A DNA stretch of 5,904 nucleotides from an uncultured Acidobacteriota bacterium (GCA_902826385.1 CADEEU010000239.1:1-5904), one strand, 5' to 3'. Counted from the first letter of the stretch, positions 1 to 5,904 are shown. Translations and numbers: made by a program. The notes: generated by a model not told the origin, from the letters alone.

Positions 1-1605
1 TTTTATAGGTACGACCCGGCGAACTATCACGGGCCGACGCTTTACTACATATCGCTTTTCTTTCCGAAGGTATTCGGCCTGAACACGATTTCGGCGCGGG
101 CGAGCGTCGCTGTTTTCGGTGTGCTGACGGTCATACTGGTGTTTTTTCTGCGGCCGTACATCGGCAAGATCGGTGCGCTTGCGGCCGGTTTGTTCATAGC
201 TCTTTCGCCCGGGATGGTTTTTATCTCGCGGTATTTTATTCACGAGATCTTCTTCGTATTTCTGGCGTTGGCTTTTGTCCTTTCTATTCTGGGGTTTATA
301 AGAAACGAGAAACCGGGCCCGTTTGCGGTCGGGTGGATGATTCTAATATTGCTCGTTTGCTTCCTGCCGTCCGGATTTATGGCGGCGAGCTATTTCGGCG
401 GGCAGAACGAGACTACCGTGTGGGCCTTTCGCATCGGGTTCTTTATCTTCGAGGCGGTACTCGTCTTTTTTGTGATGCGGATGCTGATGGATTGGCGCAA
501 CGGGCGGCCGATCTACATGCTGCTCGCGTCGGCGTCGGTAGCGTTGATGTTCGCAACCAAAGAGACGGCATTCATTACTTTGGGAACGATGCTGATCGCG
601 ATTCCATGCGTTTTGATCTGGCAAAAGCTATACAAAACCAACCCGACTTCAGACGAACTGACCGACGCCGATGACGCGATAACGTGGAATAACTTCAAGT
701 CCGCGGCCGGTGAAGGAAGCGACCTGACGCTTTTGATCGCTGCTTCTGCGGTCGTGTTCGTATACATCAGTGTTCTTTTCTTTTCTTCGTTCTTTACCTA
801 TCCCGAAGGCGTTCAGAAAGCTTTTGAAGCGTACGCGATCTGGACCAAGACCGGAACGAAAGATCACACGCAGAGCGGTTTTTGGGCTTACCTAAAATGG
901 GAGATGGCGATTGAAGGGCCGATCGTCGTTCTTTCAGTCGTCGGTACGCTGATAGCCTTCTTCAAAGGCAGGCACCGCGTCGCGATGTTTGTCGGGTTGT
1001 GGGCGTTCGGTTTGGTTCTTGCTTATTCGCTGATCCCTTACAAGACACCATGGCTGGCCCTGAGCTTTCTTTTGCCGATGTGTATTATTGCCGGTTATGG
1101 GATCAATGAGATATTGGCTTTGGCAAACCAGTCGGCGAAAGGCTTGGGAGCGCTTTTTGCGGCGGCCGCATGCGTCATTTTGGCGTACCAATCCTACGAG
1201 CTGAACTTCATCAATTACGACAACGACCAGCGCACCTACGTTTATGCTCATACAAGGCGTGGATTTTTGGAGATGATGGGCCGGATAGACCACTACGCAC
1301 AGAAAAGCGGTAAGGGCGGCGAGACGGCTATCGACATCGTAACCCCCGATTATTGGCCGATGGTCTGGTACACGCGCGATTATCCGAAGGCCGTATACCA
1401 CGGCCGCATAAATGACAATTCGACCGCCGAACTCATCGTCGCTAAAAAAACCGACCAGGACCGCGAGGTAATGGCAAAGTACGCGTCCAAATACAGGCTG
1501 GAAGGTGTCTATCCGCTGCGGCCGGGCGTCGATCTCATTCTGCTCGTGCGAAACGACATCGCCGATCCCGAAGCGAAAGAAGTTTTCCGCCTGCGTAATC
1601 CTTAG
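1..1605 (+). CDS. Agl23/TIGR03663-type GT-C membrane glycosyltransferase-like protein (5'-truncated)
   Basis: Polytopic membrane protein of the glycosyltransferase-39/ArnT-like (GT-C fold) superfamily, best matching the TIGR03663 'flippase activity-associated protein Agl23' group. These are thought to use lipid-linked sugars at the outer face of the membrane. The frame is open from base 1 with no start, so the N-terminus lies outside the window; 534 residues are visible. The conserved luminal-loop motif YDPANYHGPTLYY lies at visible residues 4-16. About ten hydrophobic segments follow (for example near 39-55, 58-76, 82-100, 108-132, 144-162, 172-207, 242-265, 306-321, 327-370, 380-397), with the family-like motifs TKET (186-189) and IPYKTPWL (345-352). 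A soluble C-terminal domain of about 130 residues carries the family-like stretch TPDYWPMVWYTRDYP (448-462). Family assignment is from recalled motifs; substrate and exact role are unknown. A GTG at 121 lies inside the protein and is not its start. Its TAG stop overlaps the stop of the convergent gene. Confidence 0.85.
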   Translation, partial: FYRYDPANYHGPTLYYISLFFPKVFGLNTISARASVAVFGVLTVILVFFLRPYIGKIGALAAGLFIALSPGMVFISRYFIHEIFFVFLALAFVLSILGFIRNEKPGPFAVGWMILILLVCFLPSGFMAASYFGGQNETTVWAFRIGFFIFEAVLVFFVMRMLMDWRNGRPIYMLLASASVALMFATKETAFITLGTMLIAIPCVLIWQKLYKTNPTSDELTDADDAITWNNFKSAAGEGSDLTLLIAASAVVFVYISVLFFSSFFTYPEGVQKAFEAYAIWTKTGTKDHTQSGFWAYLKWEMAIEGPIVVLSVVGTLIAFFKGRHRVAMFVGLWAFGLVLAYSLIPYKTPWLALSFLLPMCIIAGYGINEILALANQSAKGLGALFAAAACVILAYQSYELNFINYDNDQRTYVYAHTRRGFLEMMGRIDHYAQKSGKGGETAIDIVTPDYWPMVWYTRDYPKAVYHGRINDNSTAELIVAKKTDQDREVMAKYASKYRLEGVYPLRPGVDLILLVRNDIADPEAKEVFRLRNP

Positions 1606-1946
1606 CCGAAAATTCCGGCCAACACCAACGCGGCTCCGATAACGATGTGCAGAATGTCGTCAACGCGCGTCCAGCGAAAATATTTTTCGGGAAATAGGTG
1701 AGCAAAACTTGCCGCGGCCTGGTAAAGATCGATCGCCCCGAATCCGATATTGAACGCCCGGATAGAGGAATCGTGATTGAAATACAGCACGATCAACCCG
1801 ATAACGCCGAAAACGATATGAAAAAAATTATAGGCAGGAGCACCGCTGGTCAGACTTTTCTCTTTCGGAATGACGAAGCCCAGGATGCCGACAAGAATAA
1901 GGATCGGTGCAAAGACGGCGAGGACGTAAAAATTTAGACCTGACAA
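1602..1946 (-). CDS. Small four-helix membrane protein, DUF4383-like
   Basis: A 114-residue integral membrane protein of unknown function. Hydrophobic segments lie near residues 6-26, 38-55, 63-84 (weaker, possibly amphipathic) and 96-113. The pattern FFHIVFGVIGL (41-51) followed by FNIGFGAIDLYQAAA (65-79) and DDILHIVIGAALVLAG (96-111) resembles the H-x-x-x-G / DN-x-x-H-x-x-x-G layout of DUF4383-type proteins. That link is by eye only. The start is TTG at 1946-1944. An in-frame TAA lies 12 bases upstream and there is no ATG in the early frame, so TTG (or ATT three codons' worth nearby) is forced. It begins 4 bases after the KTSC gene's stop, suggesting cotranscription. The TAA stop (1604-1602) overlaps the TAG of the opposite-strand glycosyltransferase. 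The hydrophobic pattern and tight packing make it a believable gene. Confidence 0.75.
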   Translation of the reverse strand: MSGLNFYVLAVFAPILILVGILGFVIPKEKSLTSGAPAYNFFHIVFGVIGLIVLYFNHDSSIRAFNIGFGAIDLYQAAASFAHLFPEKYFRWTRVDDILHIVIGAALVLAGIFG

Positions 1947-1950
1947 AATG

Positions 1951-2163
1951 TTACTTTATCTTTCGGAAACGGTAAACATTCCTGACATATTTCGTGTAAT
2001 AGCGTCCGACAGACGCGGCTTCTGTCAGATCGCTGGTCACTTGCGGGGGAACACCAAAATATTGGTAAACTCCGCCGTTACGGAGTTCAATTTCTAGAAT
2101 CTCGTTGCCCGGATCGTATCCGATCGACCTAATGCTTGAAGATGAAACGCCCTGCCGGTTCAA
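1951..2163 (-). CDS. KTSC domain-containing protein
   Basis: A 70-residue protein that consists almost entirely of a KTSC domain, the small module named after the C-terminus of some lysyl-tRNA synthetases and suspected of RNA binding (established family description; function unproven). Visible signatures are VSSSSIRSIGYD (6-17), a central YxY motif at Y33-Q-Y35 inside NGGVYQYFGVP, and the A-S-V-G-R-Y-Y stretch (50-56) ending in VRNVYRF (60-66). The start is TTG at 2163, preceded by a purine-rich GGGAGAGG that is close to the start. The frame is closed by the TAA of the upstream PIN gene 12 bases before it. Gaps are 12 bases to the PIN gene and 4 bases to the membrane-protein gene, so it probably belongs to the same transcript as the toxin-antitoxin pair. 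Free-standing KTSC proteins are also common in phages and accessory DNA. Confidence 0.85.
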   Translation of the reverse strand: MNRQGVSSSSIRSIGYDPGNEILEIELRNGGVYQYFGVPPQVTSDLTEAASVGRYYTKYVRNVYRFRKIK

Positions 2164-2175
2164 ACCTCTCCCTCG

Positions 2176-2592
2176 TTATTTGAGTAGCCGAACAAATCCT
2201 GCCTGTTCGAAATGATGATCGGTGGTCAATGCCTCCGTGATCCCTCCGTCCTGCATCACAACAAAGCTTGAACAATCAACGAGACTCCAATCCTTATCAA
2301 CGCGGTTCGAAAGGAAATCCCATGCTTCTGAATCCAAATCTTCTCCAATATGTACAATATCGACCAATAACGACGTCTTTATCCTGTCAACGAAATTGAT
2401 AGATTTGCTGCGAGGAAGTCGCAACGGACTTGAGAGGAGCGAAACCAACTCCGCTAAAACATAATTCGTTGTAACTAACCGCGTTCGCTCGTGCTTCGCC
2501 GTCTCATAAAATGCCCTTGTTTGAGGATAAAATCTCTGCCGTGTGTCAACAAGGTTGCCCCAGCCCGACGTATCTACGAAAATCTTGTTCAT
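2176..2592 (-). CDS. PIN domain toxin (VapC-like RNase)
   Basis: A 138-residue PIN-domain protein, the usual size for VapC-type toxins, which are Mg2+-dependent RNases that cut tRNA, rRNA or mRNA. The acidic active-site set is visible: D7 in IFVDTSGW, E48 in NYVLAELVSLL, D106 in DWSLVDCSSF, and D125 in TTDHHFEQAGF. The N-terminal beta strand and the closing strand FVRLL are also typical. The key acids are all present, so it is probably active. The ATG start (2592-2590) overlaps the antitoxin's TGA as ATGA, with no clear ribosome site of its own, which suggests translational coupling so that toxin is only made with antitoxin. Its codon region is markedly AT-richer than the HerA gene next door (about 45% GC over 2281-2520), consistent with horizontal acquisition. 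The RNA target cannot be told from the sequence. Confidence 0.9.
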   Translation of the reverse strand: MNKIFVDTSGWGNLVDTRQRFYPQTRAFYETAKHERTRLVTTNYVLAELVSLLSSPLRLPRSKSINFVDRIKTSLLVDIVHIGEDLDSEAWDFLSNRVDKDWSLVDCSSFVVMQDGGITEALTTDHHFEQAGFVRLLK

Positions 2593-2840
2593 TCATTTTC
2601 GCCGCGCAGTTCCCGGTAAAGACTTTCACCAAGATACTTATCGTGATTTTCAGCCCAATCAGGCACCTCGCTTCTGAACGCGCCGACAAACTCGTCGAGA
2701 GGATCGTCAATGTGCTGTTCATCGCCGTTTGCCAATTTCTCCAACGCGACTTCTTCGATCTTTTTACCGTTCTTCGACGCCTTGTCGATCAAAGATTGGT
2801 AAATGTTGTCGGGAACCTCCAATGTTAGCGAGTGGGTCAT
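2589..2840 (-). CDS. VapB-like antitoxin (ribbon-helix-helix-like N-terminus)
   Basis: An 83-residue acidic protein placed immediately before, and overlapping, the PIN toxin gene. The N-terminus has a short beta strand HSLTLEVPD (3-11), then a helix about 12-24 and a second helix about 28-37, as in small dimeric ribbon-helix-helix or related antitoxin DNA-binding folds. The remaining half (40-83) is acidic and includes DDPLDEFVGAF (45-55) and WAENHDKYLGESLYREL (62-78), the sort of extended segment that wraps the toxin. The ATG at 2840-2838 has a good ribosome site, AGAGGA, ending 6 bases upstream (2852-2847). By analogy with VapBC systems it would neutralise the PIN protein and repress its own operon. 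The exact antitoxin family is not certain; the toxin-antitoxin role rests on context, size, charge and the ATGA overlap. Confidence 0.85.
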   Translation of the reverse strand: MTHSLTLEVPDNIYQSLIDKASKNGKKIEEVALEKLANGDEQHIDDPLDEFVGAFRSEVPDWAENHDKYLGESLYRELRGENE

Positions 2841-2846
2841 ACAATT

Positions 2847-2884
2847 TCCTCTATTAGCATTTTAACACGGAAAAATCCTCTATT
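2847..2884 (-). promoter_or_regulatory. Paired 9-base direct repeat upstream of the antitoxin; possible operator
   Basis: On the minus strand the motif AATAGAGGA occurs twice exactly, at 2884-2876 and 2855-2847, with repeat starts 29 bases apart. The proximal copy contains the antitoxin ribosome site. The AT-rich stretch between them includes TTAAAAT (about 2864-2858), which could serve as a -10 element, though no good -35 is seen at the right distance. Antitoxins normally bind repeats in their own promoter, so this is a candidate autoregulatory site. One copy could instead simply reflect the Shine-Dalgarno sequence. A second imperfect repeat (attcat plus caaattc, plus-strand 2882-2896 and 2902-2920) lies just upstream and runs into the end of the HerA gene. 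Confidence 0.35.
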
Positions 2885-2912
2885 CATTGCAAATTCCAGC
2901 CATTCATGTCAC

Positions 2913-4613
2913 TCAAATTCTAATATTCCCGACCTTCTCCGGCTTTTTCTCGCTCTCAGGTTTCAGATAAGGGGCTTCGTCCTGTTCGCGTTTTGTTTTT
3001 TCGCCGCTCGAATGCCAGTTCATCCATTCGGCGGGGGCGTCGAAGGTTTCGCCGCCGTGGGTGGTGATGCGCGGGCGGATGCGGCACATGACGGGTGTGT
3101 TTATGCCGACGCCGGAGATGATCGCCTGACCCTTTGTCAACGCGGGCAGTTCGGCGAGCATCGTACGGCCGGCTCCTTCCACGGATTGGGCGACGGTCTG
3201 CTGATCGATCGGGTTGACGATGCGCATTATGATCTGGGTCATGCACTGCGACAGCACGTCCTGGTCCAGCTTGCCGGGACGCTGTGTGATCAGCCCAATG
3301 CCGACGCCGAACTTGCGGCCTTCGCTTAAGATTTGTTTCAAAACATTTGTCGAAACGACGCTGTGCCCCGCGGGTGCAAAGCGGTGTGCTTCTTCCAGTA
3401 GAGTGAAAACGGGATAGTCGAGAAAGTTCTCGCCTTTATCGACATGGCTGCCGACGGTCAGCTCGCGGGCTTTGTTCACACGGCGGAGAAGTGTGCCGAC
3501 GATGACCTGCTGCTCGGTCTGCTCGATCTCGGAAAGCTGAAGAATGGTACAGCGTCCGGGACGATAAAGCTCACTCAATTCGATATGCTCGTGGGCGTGA
3601 AAGATACTGTCCTGGCGGTCAAAACGGGCATCCAGCCGCCACAGCAAACCCTGTATCGAAGAGACATTGCCGCCGTCGCCGGCGTCCTTATCGTCTTTAC
3701 CGTACTGCTGCCGCTGCACTTCATCGCGAAGGTCGTGGTAGCTGTACAGGTAATCGCGGCGGCCTTCAGCCTTCAGCCGGTCCTGCAAACTTCGATAGGC
3801 CTGCCGCAAAAAATGCAGCATCTTGTCGGACGTTCCGTCCGGCAAAAGGTATTTGACATCCGCTTCGGTCAGCGTCGAAAAGCGCACCTTGATCTTGTCC
3901 GGCGTGAAGATCTTCACCTCCGGTTTGTAGCCGTCGGCCGAGGCAAATTTATCGTTGCCCTGTATCGACGACATCGTGTGGTACTCGCTGTGCGGATCGA
4001 CGATCAGCACGGCGGCACGGTTGTAGGTTTGCATCAGCTCTTCGACCAGCACACCGGCGGTGTAGGACTTACCGGCACCGGTTGATGCAAGAATCGCCAG
4101 GTGCGTCGAAACTACGTCGCGGACTGACAGCACGACCGGCACATCGCCGGGTTCGCGCGTCAAAAGGCTCCCGATATGGGCCGAACCCTTGTCGGCGGTC
4201 CGCCGCGGGCTGAGCATGTGCGCAAGCGTTTCGCTCGACGCTATAAAAACCGAGTCGCCCGGCTGCGGCGGGATGCGCGGATTGACGAAATCGCCAAGTT
4301 TTTCGCTAAAGTAGCCGATCGTCGCGACCGTTACCTCGTAAATTTCCAGATCGCCTTCGATCCCGATCAAAGCCGCAACCGCCGACGGCGGCGTCGCCGG
4401 ATCAGCCAAAAAAGCGTCCGGTAAATTGCGGATCAGCTTACGGGCCGTAATCGACCCGACAATCGAGCGGCGTTCATCGCCTATCTTTGCGTCGTAGAAA
4501 ACAAACTCGCCTATCCGCGTCCGGTCATTGTCGCGCGTGATAAATAAGTACTCGTACGGAAGCAATCCCGGCCCTTTGACGGTTCCGGTTAGAAGATCGG
4601 TGTTCGCTGTCAT
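2913..4613 (-). CDS. HerA-type hexameric ATPase (DUF87 DNA translocase)
   Basis: A 566-residue HerA/FtsK-superfamily ATPase, a hexameric DNA translocase that in known systems works with a nuclease (NurA) or other effector in DNA end processing or defence. The N-terminal HAS-barrel spans roughly residues 5-140 (LTGTVKGPG, IGEFVFYDA). The linker TREPGDVPVVLSVRDVVSTH leads to Walker A ASTGAGKS (176-183), then Walker B VLIVDPHSEY (202-211, D206), the catalytic region FTLLEEAHRFAP (403-414, E407/E408), and ITQRP (442-446) with a candidate arginine. A charged, probably disordered tail follows about residue 535. The ATG at 4613 is chosen because only a TTG (4670) lies further upstream in frame, and it would add 19 unlike residues overlapping the upstream gene. 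Neither start has a well-spaced ribosome site. It begins 16 bases after the small coiled-coil gene, so the two probably share a transcript. No NurA gene is seen in the window. Confidence 0.9.
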   Translation of the reverse strand: MTANTDLLTGTVKGPGLLPYEYLFITRDNDRTRIGEFVFYDAKIGDERRSIVGSITARKLIRNLPDAFLADPATPPSAVAALIGIEGDLEIYEVTVATIGYFSEKLGDFVNPRIPPQPGDSVFIASSETLAHMLSPRRTADKGSAHIGSLLTREPGDVPVVLSVRDVVSTHLAILASTGAGKSYTAGVLVEELMQTYNRAAVLIVDPHSEYHTMSSIQGNDKFASADGYKPEVKIFTPDKIKVRFSTLTEADVKYLLPDGTSDKMLHFLRQAYRSLQDRLKAEGRRDYLYSYHDLRDEVQRQQYGKDDKDAGDGGNVSSIQGLLWRLDARFDRQDSIFHAHEHIELSELYRPGRCTILQLSEIEQTEQQVIVGTLLRRVNKARELTVGSHVDKGENFLDYPVFTLLEEAHRFAPAGHSVVSTNVLKQILSEGRKFGVGIGLITQRPGKLDQDVLSQCMTQIIMRIVNPIDQQTVAQSVEGAGRTMLAELPALTKGQAIISGVGINTPVMCRIRPRITTHGGETFDAPAEWMNWHSSGEKTKREQDEAPYLKPESEKKPEKVGNIRI

Positions 4614-4629
4614 GTTATTCGGCGTCGGT

Positions 4630-4842
4630 TCACTCTCCCATCGAAAGCAGTTTGTCTTCGATGTCGGCAAGCTCTCGGCGGAGATTCTCGATCATCGTGA
4701 TCGAAACCTCCTGCTGCTCAACCTGGATAGCCTGCTCTTCCGGATCGCGGTCCAGCTCAACTTGCAGCTCGCGTCCGCCGCTTTCGATCCGGGCCAGTAT
4801 CTCATCCCTTCGCTTTTCTAATGTTTCTCTTGGTTCAGTCAT
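4630..4842 (-). CDS. Small coiled-coil protein resembling the N-terminal half of DksA, without zinc finger
   Basis: A 70-residue, highly charged, all-helical protein. Two helices (about 3-30 and 36-67) flank a short turn containing DPEEQA (33-38). This layout matches the coiled coil of DksA/TraR proteins, whose tip in E. coli reads DPVDRA (D71, D74, A76) and enters the RNA polymerase secondary channel. The following VEQQEVSITMIENLRRELADIEDKL also resembles the second DksA helix. The C4 zinc finger that normally follows is absent: the gene stops at MGE just where DksA proteins continue into G-x-Y-G-x-C, and no such segment is seen in other frames before the HerA start. It could be an intact short family member or a truncated one. 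The ATG at 4842 is preferred; ATG at 4872 would give an 80-residue form. Neither has a clear ribosome site. It leads the likely unit with HerA. The DksA link is by-eye pattern matching. Confidence 0.7.
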   Translation of the reverse strand: MTEPRETLEKRRDEILARIESGGRELQVELDRDPEEQAIQVEQQEVSITMIENLRRELADIEDKLLSMGE

Positions 4843-4942
4843 GTTAGTGCCGCGTGAAATTTTCCATGTCATCAGCAATTATTATCGCTTCATCACATCT
4901 ATGTTGTGGAAACGCCTGTATTGATGATAGATAATACCAAAG
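4843..4942. promoter_or_regulatory. Divergent intergenic promoter region
   Basis: These 100 bases separate the start of the coiled-coil/HerA unit (leftward) from the start of the sensor kinase (rightward), so promoters for both should lie here. The stretch is AT-richer than its flanks. Rightward, TTGTGG (4904-4909) and TAGATA (4928-4933) are 18 bases apart but would leave almost no leader. Leftward, GATAAT within the tattatc stretch (about 4880-4887) could be a -10. None of these is convincing alone. A short inverted repeat acatctatgt (4895-4904) is present but too small to call an operator. Confidence 0.35.
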
Positions 4943-5904
4943 ATGAACCTTGACGCCGCTCTGAACAGAAAATACCTGAAATGGATCGTCATTTGGGGGC
5001 TTTGGACGCTGCTCGGGATATATTTCACCAGCCAGGTCGCGCTGCAAAGCCAGGCTTTCCCAAACCCGACGCCGTTTTGGCGCGTTTTAATTTGGCAGCT
5101 TTTCTCGGGCTACCTGTGGTTTTTGTTGAGCCCGATCATACTTTGGCTGGGCAACAGATTTACGTTCGAGGACGGCAAGTGGAAAACCAGTATCCCGATC
5201 CACTTTGCGGCGAGCATAATTATAGCGGTCGCCCAACTGGCAATCGATTCCTACGTCCTGCCAAAGCTCGGCTACATGAGCAGCACCGGCCCGCTGCCCT
5301 ACTTTGAGATTCTCAAAAGAATCCTTTTGTTTAACCTTCATTTCAGCGTCGCGATCTATTGGGGTGTGCTGGGCATTCAGCAGGCGATCAAATATTACCG
5401 AAAAAACCGCGAACGCGAGCTTCGCACCTCGCAGCTTGAAGCACGGCTTGCGACAACGCGGCTGCAAGTTTTGAAGATGCAGCTTCATCCGCATTTTTTG
5501 TTCAACACGCTGAACGCGATTTCGGAACTCATCTACCGCGACCCGGAATCGGCCGAGCGCATGATCTCCGACCTGAGCGATCTCTTGCGAATGTCGTTCG
5601 AAAATCTCGAGGTGCAGGAAATTCCGTTGAAGCAGGAGCTTGAATTCCTCGAAAAATATCTCGAGATCGAGCTCACACGGTTTCATGATCGTTTAAAGGT
5701 TGAAATGCATATCGCGCCCGAAACGCTGGACGCGAGCGTGCCGAACATGATCTTGCAGCCGCTGGTCGAAAACGCGATCAAGCACGGCATAGCACCGCGG
5801 GCCACGGGCGGCAAGATAGATATCGACGCTTCGCGGCAGAACGGCCATTTGGCTCTGACGGTGCGGGACGACGGCCTCGGGGTGCCGTTCGGCGATCTCG
5901 AACA
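4943..5904 (+). CDS. LytS/YehU-family sensor histidine kinase (3'-truncated)
   Basis: Membrane-bound sensor kinase of the His_kinase (PF06580) plus HATPase type, which phosphorylates a response regulator, often with a LytTR DNA-binding domain. 320 residues are visible and the gene runs off the right edge. Four membrane segments are seen near 14-30, 45-69, 84-106 and 126-146, followed by a linker coiled coil (about 147-178). There is no obvious extracytoplasmic or PAS sensor domain, so the membrane part itself may sense. The phosphoacceptor box is KMQLHPHFLFNTLN (178-191), with H184 the expected site. The N-box is QPLVENAIKHG (272-282), with E276, N277 and H281, and the G1 box is RDDGLGVP (308-315). 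The ATP-lid and end lie outside the window. The ATG at 4943 is the only start: three in-frame stops (tga tga tag) lie just upstream. Only a weak AAAG precedes it. It is divergent from the HerA unit. Confidence 0.92.
   Translation, partial: MNLDAALNRKYLKWIVIWGLWTLLGIYFTSQVALQSQAFPNPTPFWRVLIWQLFSGYLWFLLSPIILWLGNRFTFEDGKWKTSIPIHFAASIIIAVAQLAIDSYVLPKLGYMSSTGPLPYFEILKRILLFNLHFSVAIYWGVLGIQQAIKYYRKNRERELRTSQLEARLATTRLQVLKMQLHPHFLFNTLNAISELIYRDPESAERMISDLSDLLRMSFENLEVQEIPLKQELEFLEKYLEIELTRFHDRLKVEMHIAPETLDASVPNMILQPLVENAIKHGIAPRATGGKIDIDASRQNGHLALTVRDDGLGVPFGDLE

Noticed and set aside
934..1401. 155-codon open frame on the minus strand within the glycosyltransferase
   Set aside because: It is antisense to conserved membrane segments and the YKTPWL motif, with no domain of its own.
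1606..1625. Possible terminator hairpin around ccgaaaattccgg between the convergent genes
   Set aside because: Only three base pairs form before a mismatch and there is no following T-run on either strand.
2511..2828. 105-codon plus-strand frame opposite the antitoxin
   Set aside because: The minus-strand antitoxin has a good ribosome site, ATGA overlap with the toxin and typical composition; the plus frame has none of these.
3444..4085. 213-codon open frame on the plus strand inside the HerA gene
   Set aside because: It is antisense to the conserved Walker A/Walker B region of HerA and its translation has no recognisable domain; a high-GC antisense shadow.
4614..4670. Longer HerA form starting at TTG 4670 (585 residues)
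   Set aside because: The extra 19 residues overlap the coiled-coil gene, start with a rare codon and do not look like part of the HAS-barrel; ATG at 4613 fits better.
4895..4904. Short palindrome acatctatgt in the divergent promoter region
   Set aside because: Four-base arms are expected by chance in a 100-base AT-rich stretch and do not extend further.
5087..5686. 199-codon open frame on the minus strand across the sensor kinase
   Set aside because: It lies opposite the clear kinase domains (H-box and linker) and its translation looks like a low-information charged shadow.

Overview
The window carries seven genes and almost no empty space. It has moderate-to-high GC (about 63% by hand count over 3001-3240). 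It contains a TIGR03663/Agl23-type membrane glycosyltransferase, a HerA-type ATPase and a LytS-type sensor kinase, a combination I associate with Acidobacteriota such as Blastocatellia/Pyrinomonadales. That placement is an inference from gene content, not a proven assignment. No tRNA, rRNA, CRISPR array, insertion sequence or transposase was seen.

Layout from left to right. (1) 1-1605, + strand: the C-terminal part of a polytopic GT-C-fold glycosyltransferase that enters from outside the window. (2) 1602-2840, - strand: a compact cassette read right to left. It holds a ribbon-helix-helix-like antitoxin, a PIN-domain toxin overlapping it by ATGA, a 70-residue KTSC-domain protein, and a four-helix membrane protein that starts 4 bases after the KTSC stop. 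The last gene ends in a 4-base convergent overlap with the glycosyltransferase. The toxin-gene part is clearly AT-richer than the flanks (about 45% GC over 2281-2520). (3) 2913-4842, - strand: a HerA/DUF87 hexameric translocase gene preceded by a 70-residue coiled-coil protein. The small protein resembles the N-terminal half of DksA, including the acidic tip motif, but has no zinc finger. No NurA nuclease gene is present in the window. (4) 4843-4942: a 100-base divergent promoter region. (5) 4943-5904, + strand: the 5' two-thirds or so of a LytS/YehU-family sensor histidine kinase running off the right edge.

How the genes may work together. The antitoxin and PIN toxin form a standard type II (VapBC-like) pair. 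KTSC, a suspected RNA-binding domain, sits directly downstream of this RNase and may be cotranscribed with it. The DksA-like coiled coil and HerA form a second likely two-gene transcription unit. The kinase would be expected to signal to a LytTR or similar response regulator encoded beyond the window. The least explained pieces are the zinc-finger-less DksA-like protein paired with HerA, and the PIN-KTSC-membrane protein extension of the toxin-antitoxin operon.
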